From contig NZ_JAACFS010000001.1 of the NCBI RefSeq assembly GCF_029051645.1, positions 372,001 to 436,000 of the forward strand: a stretch of DNA of 64,000 nucleotides, given 5' to 3'. Source of the DNA: Bradyrhizobium sp. CSA112 (GTDB taxonomy: Bacteria > Pseudomonadota > Alphaproteobacteria > Rhizobiales > Xanthobacteraceae). Both the position numbers and the translations under genes were made by a program. The notes under the pieces were generated by a model. That model searched no databases, was not told the origin of the DNA, and saw only the letters and a program-made list of their open reading frames with translations. Shown piece by piece: positions 8,794-16,354 of this stretch (within the stretch, counting starts at the first letter, position 1; each line of letters starts with the position of its first letter).

Positions 8794-8825
8794 CGGGCCG
8801 CGCAGCCAGCGAGAAGCGCGGCCCG
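8794..8825 (-). repeat. Intercistronic GC-rich hairpin, copy B
   Basis: The same nine-base arms as copy A (CGGGCCGCG and CGCGGCCCG) around a 14-base loop, starting 16 bases after the stop of the NADH dehydrogenase-like gene. Arms and outer flank match copy A while the loops differ, as in a repeated mobile hairpin or in arms kept by selection. Confidence 0.7.
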
Positions 8826-8840
8826 TTTCGCGTGAAGGGT

Positions 8841-10058
8841 CTAGAAGAAGCCAGTCACATCAGTCACACGCTCCGGATCGGCCGAGGCCAGCGCGGCAGC
8901 ACGCTCGGCCTTCGGCGGATAGATCCAGACGGTGTTGATCTCCTGCTTGGTCTTCTTGCCGACGTCGCCGACCATCTTGACCTGGCGTTCCCAGCCAACG
9001 GTGAACAGCGCACCGGCCTCGCCGAGATCCAGGCAGGTGACGTAGCCCTTCTGGTGATACGGCTTGGTCGGAACGCCCAGCAGTTCGGCCGCGGCATTGT
9101 TGCCGGCAAAGGCGCCCATCCGCGTGGCGTGTTGGCACGACATCAGCGCGTAGTTGCCGACATCGTCACATGCCGCGCGAGCCGCATCGCCGGTGGCGAA
9201 GACGCCGGCCACCCCCGGCACGCGCAAGTCGCGGTCGACCAGCAGCCGGCCGAAATTGTCGCGTTCGGCCGGGATCTGCTGGGTCAACGGCGCGGCGCGA
9301 ATACCCGCCGCCCAGATCACGGTTTCGGTTTCGATATGCTCGCCATTGGAGAGAGTGACGCCGGATTTGTCCAGCGAGGCGACGCCGGCGCCGAGCCGGG
9401 TCTCCACACCGATCTTGCGCAGGGCCTCCTCAATGACGGGGCGAGGACCTTCGCCCATATCGGGGGCAATCGCGCTGTTCCGGTCGACGATGATGACGCG
9501 GGGCTTGGCATCCTTGCCAAGGATTTTGCGAAGCCGCGCCGGCATTTCCGTCGCCGCCTCGATGCCGGTGAAGCCGCCGCCGGCAACGACGACCGTGTCG
9601 CGCCCGTTCATTGCCGGCCGGTCAGGAAGGCTGTGCAGGTGCCGGTCGAGGGCAATCGCATCGTCGAGCTGGTCGACGCTGAAGCCGTGTTCGGCAAGGC
9701 CGGGAATGTTGGGGCGGAACAGCCTGCTGCCGGTCGCCACGACCAGCCGGTCATAGGACAGCGTCTTTCGCGTACCCTTGGCGGTCGCGACCTGCACCAC
9801 GCGGGATTTGGTGTCGATGCTCTCGGCGCTGCCCTGCACGTAGACGACGTCGATGGCGTTCAGGACATCCAGCAGGGGCGCCGTGAGGGTCTCGGGCTTC
9901 TGCTCGTAAAGCCGCGGGCGAACCACCAGCGTCGGCTCTGGTGCGACCAGCGCGATCTCGAGCTCTTCGGGTGAGACGCCCTGGATGTCGCGCAGGCGGG
10001 CGGCGGAAAGTGCGGCGTACATGCCGGCGAAGCCGGCGCCAATGATGATGAGTCGCAT
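8841..10058 (-). CDS. Type II NADH dehydrogenase-like FAD/NAD(P) oxidoreductase
   Basis: Single-subunit flavoprotein of the NDH-2 / pyridine nucleotide-disulfide family, 405 residues. It has an N-terminal FAD dinucleotide fold (IIIGAGFAGMYAA), a second NAD fold (VVVAGGGFTGIEAATEM), and the C-terminal FAD-binding ATGDAARA. It would pass electrons from NADH to quinone or another acceptor at the membrane face; the amphipathic C-terminus typical of membrane-bound NDH-2 is short here. Start ATG has AGGAG eight bases upstream. First gene of the long minus-strand operon; no regulator-linked site was recognised upstream. Confidence 0.88.
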   Translation of the reverse strand: MRLIIIGAGFAGMYAALSAARLRDIQGVSPEELEIALVAPEPTLVVRPRLYEQKPETLTAPLLDVLNAIDVVYVQGSAESIDTKSRVVQVATAKGTRKTLSYDRLVVATGSRLFRPNIPGLAEHGFSVDQLDDAIALDRHLHSLPDRPAMNGRDTVVVAGGGFTGIEAATEMPARLRKILGKDAKPRVIIVDRNSAIAPDMGEGPRPVIEEALRKIGVETRLGAGVASLDKSGVTLSNGEHIETETVIWAAGIRAAPLTQQIPAERDNFGRLLVDRDLRVPGVAGVFATGDAARAACDDVGNYALMSCQHATRMGAFAGNNAAAELLGVPTKPYHQKGYVTCLDLGEAGALFTVGWERQVKMVGDVGKKTKQEINTVWIYPPKAERAAALASADPERVTDVTGFF

Positions 10059-10185
10059 GTGATTTGCTCCTGTGGGTTGAGTTGTGGTTCAGGCAAAGGC
10101 ACGTCACCGCCGCCGCTGTTCATTGGCGGCAAGGCCTCCTGCGATCGACGAGGACGCGAAGATGTGAAACGAAGTCCGGCTGACC

Positions 10186-10515
10186 CTATGGCGGGCAGCT
10201 CGGCACTAGCGAGATCGGCACGCGGCTTTCACATGCCGCATGACAGCTTCTGGGGCCCAGCGGCCAGCTGCGGTTAAGGGCAATCGGCAGAGCGGGCTTT
10301 GGCGGCCAATTCCTGTACAAGAGCTGGGCGCCATCGTTGATCATGATGGAAGCCATGGGATTGGCGCTTCGAGCGGCCGGTGCCGGAACCTCTGTTTCTT
10401 CGCCTGCCGCTGAAGTAAAGCGAACGGCCAGCGAAAGTCCGTATATGAGCGCGGTCGCAACGGCTCTTCGTCGCGGTGCGATTGCCAGGGGGATGACGAA
10501 TTTCTTCCAGGTCAT
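10186..10515 (-). pseudogene. Probable remnant of an exported alpha/beta-hydrolase
   Basis: The reading frame has a strong start (GGAGGA five bases before the ATG at 10515), a basic N-terminus and hydrophobic stretch (FVIPLAIAP, ALIYGLSLAVRF), then MINDGAQLLYRNW, which looks like the first strands of chloroperoxidase/esterase-type hydrolases (KDGxxLxYxxW). After a garbled stretch it keeps only a WPLG piece, where HGWPL would be expected, and then becomes unrelated to the family; no nucleophile elbow follows. I read it as an eroded gene. A small exported protein of its own is the alternative. The rest of 10059-10608 holds nothing else I can support. Confidence 0.4.
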
Positions 10516-10608
10516 CGCTGTCTCCTCCATTGTCAACGTAGGCACCACGATAACGAACCGATTTGCGACTGCCCCAGAGCGATTGCCGTACCTGTAGAGA
10601 GATTGCTG

Positions 10609-11562
10609 CTAGCGCATGCGTCGCCGCCAATCGCTCGGCGTTTCGCCAGTCAGCTTCCTGAACGCCGCGGCGAAGGCGGTCTGGGACGCATAGCCAAGCT
10701 CCGCTGCGACTGAGACGACCGAAGCGTCGGTGTCGCGCAGCATGTTCATGGCCTGCTCAAGCCGGTGCTGGCGCAGCCAGGCATGAGGTGAAAGCCCGGT
10801 GCTGTGCTTGAAGGCACGGCAGAAGTGGAAGCGCGACAGGCCGGCCTCCGAAGCCAGCGCCACGAGCGAGACGTCCGCATCGCTGTCCGAACGGAGGCGT
10901 TCGATGGCGCGGCGCAGTGTCTTCGGCGGAAGGCCGCCGAGGGTTGGCTGGAACGGGGCTGGCGAGCCGGTGTGCGCAGCCAGAAGACGCGTGGCCAGGA
11001 GGTCTATCAATTGGTGCCTGAACAGCGTATCCAGCGCCTCATTGCTCTCCAGCACATCCGTCGCGCTCAAGATCAATCGGGATGTAATGGGGTCGGGATG
11101 CGCCGTTCGCTCCAGGAGATCGAGCGGTGTGGCGACGTCGGCTTCGTCAGCAACGCGCTTGAGCACTGTGTGAGGAAGATAGAGCTGAACGACATCAACA
11201 GGTTTCGGAATATCCCATCGTGAGCTTGATCCTTCCGGAATGATTATCAAAACCCCGGGACGAAACGTTCCGATCGCAACCGATCTGCCTGTCCGGCGCT
11301 CCATGCGCTGCATCGAGCCGTTGTAAGCCATAATGACGTGGTGGCTCATAGGCTCGACGACGTCGTGCAATGGCTCATGTTTCCAGTGGGCGATCGCGCT
11401 CCCGGAGGGGTCCAAAGCCATGCTGACTGGTTTGGTGTGAAGCACGCGTGCCATCTCCACGTCGGCAGGACGGCGCTCGGCATTTGGCTGATCGTTCGGG
11501 CGTGGTGCCTCGGCTGCGGCCGGCAGGCCTGCCGAAGAATTGTGCAAGACCGGTTTGCTCAT
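10609..11562 (-). CDS. AraC family transcriptional regulator (first)
   Basis: A 317-residue regulator. The C-terminal 100 residues carry both AraC helix-turn-helix units (SLVALASEAGLSRFHFCRAF, and VSVAAELGYASQTAFAAAFR) followed by the signature ending LTGETPSDWRRR. The N-terminal 200 residues are a cupin-like sensing domain without a recognised ligand motif (RPGVLIIIPEGSSSRWDIP). The start codon has no convincing Shine-Dalgarno, so the N-terminus is uncertain by up to about 35 residues. Its target is not evident; the eroded hydrolase next to it may once have been one. Confidence 0.9.
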   Translation of the reverse strand: MSKPVLHNSSAGLPAAAEAPRPNDQPNAERRPADVEMARVLHTKPVSMALDPSGSAIAHWKHEPLHDVVEPMSHHVIMAYNGSMQRMERRTGRSVAIGTFRPGVLIIIPEGSSSRWDIPKPVDVVQLYLPHTVLKRVADEADVATPLDLLERTAHPDPITSRLILSATDVLESNEALDTLFRHQLIDLLATRLLAAHTGSPAPFQPTLGGLPPKTLRRAIERLRSDSDADVSLVALASEAGLSRFHFCRAFKHSTGLSPHAWLRQHRLEQAMNMLRDTDASVVSVAAELGYASQTAFAAAFRKLTGETPSDWRRRMR

Positions 11563-11792
11563 CGGTTTGTGCTCGCATTGGAGAGGTCACGCGCCCGCTC
11601 CGCGGACCGCGCGGGGCCAAAGAGTCGGAGCGCCGCTTCCTGTGTGCTCGCAACAATGATGGCAAACGCCGCGCGACGGTATCGTGCAGCGAGTCTAGTG
11701 GCGCTGGTTCGGTGGATAGATCAACCTGCACCTTGGGATAGGATGGATGCGATGGGTGCAAGCGGGCAGACATTCCCGCCATGAAACGAAGC

Positions 11793-13925
11793 TCATTGAG
11801 CGGGCCGAATAAAGCCGACAACCGCGGAATCGATTTCGGCAGCCGTTGGCACTGGCAGTGTGAAGCGAAAGTGTGCGCCGCCGCTCGGACGGTTTGAACC
11901 CGCGATACGGCCGCCATGCGCGATAATGATCGAATGGCAAATTGCCAGCCCGATACCGATCCCTGCGTCCTTGGTGCTGAAGAAGCTTTCGAAAATATGC
12001 TTCATGTTGCCGTCGGCGATGCCTGGACCATTATCGAAGGCGGAAAAGGCGACCGAGCCGCTTTCGTCGATCGACGTCTCGATGTCGATTCGGCGTGTTG
12101 GCTGCCCCGACTGTGCGACTGCCTGGACGCTGTTCACCAGCAAATTGATGATCACTTGCTGCAACTGAATCCGATCGCCCATCACGTTCGGAAGTCCAGC
12201 TTCTAGTACTGCCGACAGAGCAATCGACTTCGAATCGATCTCATGGCGGATGAACAGGAGCGCTTCTTCAACGACCTCGTTGAGGTCGATGAGACGTTTC
12301 TCCGGCTCATTCTTCGCCGCCATGCCTCGTATGCGGTGAATGATTTCACCCGCGCGGCGCGCGCTTGATGCGATTCGTGAGACGAGCTGCGTGACTTTTT
12401 CAGTGTTTTGATCGGCGCGCGCCAGCCATCTCAGGCTCGTCTCTGCGTTGGTGACGATCGCCGAAAGCGGCTGGTTGACCTCATGCGCGATCGAGGTTGC
12501 CAGTTCGCCGAGCGTTGCGATGCGTCCTGCATGCGTGAAGTCGGCCTGCAGCTTTCGAAGCTGCTGTTCCGTATTCAATCGTTCGCTGATGTCCTGCATG
12601 GTGATGAAGGTCGTATCCAGTTGCTCGGGCAATACCGGATATGTGACCGTGAACAGAACATCGATAATCGTGCCATCGAAGGCGAGGATCTTCGTTTCTT
12701 CAAAGAAATTTCGCCGGCCTTCAAAGTGAGCAACCATGACCCGCTTGGCAAGCCCGGGGGCGGCGGCAAAAATGTATCGAACGGGATTTATGAGATCGGC
12801 GGCATTCTTGGCCCGAAACAGCAACACCGCATCCCGGTTCACTTCCGTAACCCGCACAAAATCCTTGGCGTGTTCGATGAGGTCCGGATTCCGGTCGAGG
12901 TAGGCTCCGATATCGCGGATGCCGTTTGCCTTGAGCTGATCAAACACTTCGCCCGCGCGACGGGAATCGACCTGCCAGAGCGCGGTCGGCAGATACTGAA
13001 TCAGTTTACGATAGCGTTCCTCGCTGGCCTGCAGTTCCCAGGACGTGCGATCGTCATTCGCCTCGCCGTTGATGGTTACGAACACCGTTCCGGGGGGCTT
13101 CGGCTCGGCGGAGTGCCAAGCCCTGATGATGGGGTTGCGTATGGTTCCACTGGAGACAATTCTGCGCATTTCGAGGCGCGAGGGATCGGTTGCCACCTTT
13201 TCGAGGAGGGCAGCGAGTACTGAGCGACTTTCGGCCGGCCAGAATGCGCCGACGGGCTTGCCGATCATCTGCTCCAGACCGGCATGGGCGCCGAACATCC
13301 GTACCGCGCGATCATTGACGGCCGAGATGCGGGTGGCGGTCAGAAGCTTTTCAACCCATTCCGGGTGTTCATCGAGATCGTCGATTACGCTACGACTTCT
13401 GAGCTCGGCGATTGTTTGGAGCACAGAGCGGGCGCCTGAGGTATCGAGTTCCCAGCAAGCGGCCAGATAGCCCTGCAGCTCGGCATCGACGCGTATGGTT
13501 GCCGCTTCGGACATCCCTCCAGCGTCTCGTCCGAATTCAACGATATCGAGGAGTATGCCGGCTGCATCCCGCCTTACGATTTGCCTGATGGCAACTGTAA
13601 CGCCCGCTCCGGCCTGGTTGCGCCGGCGGACTAAGCCCTCCCATCGGCCTTCCCGCAGTAGCGCGCCAGCGTGTTCGGGGTCGTGCTGGCCGGGTGTGCG
13701 GAGCGCGGCAAGATTCTGCCCGATCATGGCCATGGCGGGCCATCCATAAAGGGCTTCCGAAGCCGCATTCCAGTATTTCACGACGCCGTGCTCGTCGCTG
13801 ACAATCACGCTTTCGGATGCGAAATCGGACAACTCCATTCCGGGAGGAGACACGGAGGGGTGTTCGTGTCCACCCGTCACGGTCTTGTGGACGGGACTAG
13901 CCATCGTGGGGCGTCTCCCATCCAT
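11793..13925 (-). CDS. PAS-domain sensor histidine kinase, cytoplasmic
   Basis: A 710-residue kinase without membrane segments. A first PAS domain occupies about residues 35-125 (VKYWNAASEALYGW); two further PAS-like units at about 160-290 and 300-440 share an internal pattern (HPEWVEKLL...NDRAVRMFGA and NPDLIEHAK...NRDAVLLFRA). The phosphoacceptor is His481 in SIAHEVNQPL, with N box NLLVN, G1 DNGPG and G2 GIGIGLAI. The start overlaps the single-domain response regulator by 29 bases; an ATG at 13904 is an alternative. With the two response regulators upstream it forms a FixLJ-like phosphorelay. I see no haem-binding PAS signature, so the signal is unknown. Confidence 0.93.
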   Translation of the reverse strand: MDGRRPTMASPVHKTVTGGHEHPSVSPPGMELSDFASESVIVSDEHGVVKYWNAASEALYGWPAMAMIGQNLAALRTPGQHDPEHAGALLREGRWEGLVRRRNQAGAGVTVAIRQIVRRDAAGILLDIVEFGRDAGGMSEAATIRVDAELQGYLAACWELDTSGARSVLQTIAELRSRSVIDDLDEHPEWVEKLLTATRISAVNDRAVRMFGAHAGLEQMIGKPVGAFWPAESRSVLAALLEKVATDPSRLEMRRIVSSGTIRNPIIRAWHSAEPKPPGTVFVTINGEANDDRTSWELQASEERYRKLIQYLPTALWQVDSRRAGEVFDQLKANGIRDIGAYLDRNPDLIEHAKDFVRVTEVNRDAVLLFRAKNAADLINPVRYIFAAAPGLAKRVMVAHFEGRRNFFEETKILAFDGTIIDVLFTVTYPVLPEQLDTTFITMQDISERLNTEQQLRKLQADFTHAGRIATLGELATSIAHEVNQPLSAIVTNAETSLRWLARADQNTEKVTQLVSRIASSARRAGEIIHRIRGMAAKNEPEKRLIDLNEVVEEALLFIRHEIDSKSIALSAVLEAGLPNVMGDRIQLQQVIINLLVNSVQAVAQSGQPTRRIDIETSIDESGSVAFSAFDNGPGIADGNMKHIFESFFSTKDAGIGIGLAICHSIIIAHGGRIAGSNRPSGGAHFRFTLPVPTAAEIDSAVVGFIRPAQ

Positions 13926-14334
13926 CTGCGCCGGGGCAGGAGCCCGCGTGTCTCAGCGCGGACCGCAGATGACGAAGGAGTGCTTCGCTGCTCACCGGCT
14001 TGGTCAGAAAGGCATGAGCGCCGCATCTCATGGCACGCAATCGGGTCGCCGGAGCGGTGTCGGCCGTGACGATGATCACCGGCATCGGGGAACCGATGGT
14101 CCGCAGCCGCTGCAACAGGTCGAGCCCGCTATGGCCCGGCATGCTTACATCGGTGATCAGGCAGTCGAACCTGCCCGGGACGTACTCCGCCATGAAGGCC
14201 TCCGCTCGATCGAAAGTGCGACACGATAGTTCCAGCACCAGAAGGAGATCGGAAAGGGCCTCTCGCACAGCTTCATCGTCATCTACGACCGCGACTAAGG
14301 GCGCTTTGGACAACGGATGACTCTTCGCTTGCAC
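13897..14334 (-). CDS. Single-domain response regulator (CheY/FixJ-type receiver)
   Basis: A 145-residue receiver with no output domain. Acidic pocket VVDDDE, phosphoacceptor Asp62 in TDVSMPG, Thr90 and Lys112 (FLTKPV). Start is GTG at 14334. It overlaps the kinase gene, so it is likely phosphorylated by that kinase and may act as a phosphate sink or relay between it and the LuxR-type regulator at 14396. Confidence 0.92.
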   Translation of the reverse strand: MQAKSHPLSKAPLVAVVDDDEAVREALSDLLLVLELSCRTFDRAEAFMAEYVPGRFDCLITDVSMPGHSGLDLLQRLRTIGSPMPVIIVTADTAPATRLRAMRCGAHAFLTKPVSSEALLRHLRSALRHAGSCPGADGWETPHDG

Positions 14335-14395
14335 GGCCGGATGGCCGTCTCCCTCGTCTGACCCATTGCTGGCCTGATCGTAACCATCCTTTGGT

Positions 14396-15106
14396 CTAGG
14401 GTGATTTTTCCTCCCGGATCCCCGCAGGCAGCAGTTCCCAGATGCGAATGAGCTGACCGACCGACGTCGCCTGCATCTTCTTCGTTATGCTGCCGCGGTG
14501 CAGCTTGACGGTGATCTCGCTGATGCCGAGATCGAATGCGATCTGCTTGTTGAGGCGGCCTTTTGCCACTTCGCGCAGGACCTCGCGTTCACGCGGCGTC
14601 AACTTGGCGTAGCGGTCGAGATGTTGCTTGATATGCCGGGCCGCGGTTCTCAGCGAAATATCTTTCTCGATTGCCGCCGTAACCGCATCAAGGAGCGTCT
14701 GGTCTCTCACCGGCTTTGTCAGGAAATCGACGGCTCCCGCCTTCATCGCTTGCACCGTCATCGCGATGTCGCCGTGACCGGTAAGGAAGATGATCGGCCG
14801 CGTATTGCCGTTCGAGGCGAGATGCTGCTGCAGATCCAGCCCGCTTGCTCCGGGCATACGGACATCGAGAATCAGGCAGCCCGGACGATCCGGAAGGTCG
14901 GCGTGCAATAGCTCTTGCGTAGACCCAAAACAGCACGCGTCGATCCCCACCGAGAGAAGAAGCTCTTCAAGTGCGGACCGCACCTCCTCGTCATCGTCCA
15001 CGATCAGGACGAGAGGGCGTTCCATATTGTCGGCAGCTACGCTCATGGGAATGCGGGGTGAGGGTGGTAAAGCAAATAAGCCGGCGAATCCAGTTGTACC
15101 AACCAT
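14396..15106 (-). CDS. FixJ/NarL-type response regulator, copy A
   Basis: A 236-residue protein: a 27-residue N-terminal extension, a receiver (LIVDDDEE, Asp81 in LDVRMPG, Lys in FLTKPVRD), then a LuxR helix-turn-helix (LTPREREVLREVAKGRLNKQ, then ISEITVKLHR). Start ATG at 15106 has AAGGAGG six bases upstream; the longer frame from 15160 has none. After residue 27 it differs from the copy at 19410 in only nine residues by my count. Located just upstream of the single receiver and the PAS kinase, so probably their output regulator. Confidence 0.94.
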   Translation of the reverse strand: MVGTTGFAGLFALPPSPRIPMSVAADNMERPLVLIVDDDEEVRSALEELLLSVGIDACCFGSTQELLHADLPDRPGCLILDVRMPGASGLDLQQHLASNGNTRPIIFLTGHGDIAMTVQAMKAGAVDFLTKPVRDQTLLDAVTAAIEKDISLRTAARHIKQHLDRYAKLTPREREVLREVAKGRLNKQIAFDLGISEITVKLHRGSITKKMQATSVGQLIRIWELLPAGIREEKSP

Positions 15107-15155
15107 TGCTAGCCTCCTTCTGATCGATTCTGCTCCGTTGTCTGTCGCGGTGGTT
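14396..15155 (-). repeat. Long direct repeat, copy A (response regulator gene and leader)
   Basis: Nearly identical at the nucleotide level to 19410-20170, including the Shine-Dalgarno region. Both copies have the same orientation, about 5 kb apart, so recombination between them would delete or duplicate the hydrolase and winged-helix ATPase genes. Copy ends are approximate. Confidence 0.85.
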
Positions 15156-15199
15156 CGCATGGGCCTCTGACAAGTTTGCCGCCTGCGTGGCTAAATCCG

Positions 15200-16174
15200 T
15201 CATTCAAGAATGGACCGGAGAAGGGCGTTAGTCTGCGCGATAGCGCCTCTGGCCGCAGGGGTATCGGCCAGTGCGTTGAGCATGACGAAATCATGAATGG
15301 TACCGTTGTATCTTGTGGAGGTGACGCGCACCCCCGCACGAACCAGTTTGCGCGCGTAGCACTCACCCTCATCACGGAGCACATCGTTCTCGGCGACGAT
15401 GATAAGCGTATCCGGAAGGCCAGTCAGTTGGTCGATCGAGGCATTGAGTGGTGCCGCGGTGATCTGCTTGCGCGCGGCGGCGTCCGGAAGATAAGCGTTC
15501 CAGAACGATTCCATCGCCCGCTTTGTCAGCCACGGGCCATTTGCGAACGAGGCATAAGACTCGGTGTCGAACATCGAGCTGACGGCGGGATAGAACAGCA
15601 CCTGCGCATCGATCTTGGGGCCGCGCCGTTCCTTCGCCATGAGCGTGACAGCGGCGGCCATGTTGCCGCCGACGCCGTCGCCGGCGATGGCCAGGCGCGT
15701 GGGATCGATCCCTAGATGTTCAGCATGCTCTACCAGGTACTTGGCGACGGCATAGACTTGTTCGATTGCTACCGGATACCTGGCTTCCAGCGAGCGGTCG
15801 TAATCCACGAAAAACAACGCAACGTGTGCACCGACCGCGATTTCGCGAATCAAGCGGTCGTGTGTCTCTTTATCGCCGACAGTCCAGCCGCCATGGACAT
15901 ATATCAATGCGGGCAGCGTTTCACTTGCCCTCTCCGGTCGAATGATGCGAACTGGCACCGCTCCGGTGGGGCCGGTAGCGGCTACTATATCCTCATAGCG
16001 CACGGCTGGCTTGCCGATGATGCCTGATTGGATATCCGCCAGAAATCTTCGTGCTTCTTCGGGAGACAGTTTACCCATCATCGGGCCGTCTGCGATCGCG
16101 TCGACAAACTGCTGCGTCAAAGGCTCAAGCAACGCTACGTCGCGAATATTTGCTGGTGCAGCTTTCTCAAGCAT
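15200..16174 (-). CDS. Hormone-sensitive-lipase-like alpha/beta-hydrolase lacking the catalytic serine
   Basis: A 324-residue protein of the HSL/esterase family. The oxyanion motif reads YVHGGW (usually HGGG). The nucleophile elbow, normally GDSAGGN, reads GDGVGGN: the serine codon is GGC (15674-15676). The acid (ENDVLRDEG) and histidine (GTIHDF) positions are kept. With glycine in place of serine the normal acyl-enzyme mechanism should not work, so this may be a binding protein, an inactive enzyme, or one with another chemistry. Start at 16174 is chosen because the cap-domain helices begin there; 16291 is possible. It lies between the response regulator and the winged-helix ATPase. Confidence 0.85.
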   Translation of the reverse strand: MLEKAAPANIRDVALLEPLTQQFVDAIADGPMMGKLSPEEARRFLADIQSGIIGKPAVRYEDIVAATGPTGAVPVRIIRPERASETLPALIYVHGGWTVGDKETHDRLIREIAVGAHVALFFVDYDRSLEARYPVAIEQVYAVAKYLVEHAEHLGIDPTRLAIAGDGVGGNMAAAVTLMAKERRGPKIDAQVLFYPAVSSMFDTESYASFANGPWLTKRAMESFWNAYLPDAAARKQITAAPLNASIDQLTGLPDTLIIVAENDVLRDEGECYARKLVRAGVRVTSTRYNGTIHDFVMLNALADTPAARGAIAQTNALLRSILE

Positions 16175-16354
16175 CGATATCCATCCGAACGGGACCGCTC
16201 GACAGAGATCATGCGCGCCCGTGCGATTAAACCCTAAACAAACCTTGTGAATTCTCGCAAAATCCGGGAACGAGGCGTGAAGCCTCCCCATGAAGCATTG
16301 TGAATTTCCGTGAAATCTCAGCAGCGGATGTGAAACGGCCTGCGTTGGTCTGGG

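Noticed and set aside
8794..8825. Rho-independent terminator after the NDH-2-like gene
   Set aside because: The hairpin is strong but no T-run follows, and the next gene lies only 96 bases past the upstream stop on the same strand.
8832..9974. 380-codon plus-strand frame opposite the NDH-2-like gene
   Set aside because: No recognisable features, and the opposite strand is a full flavoprotein.
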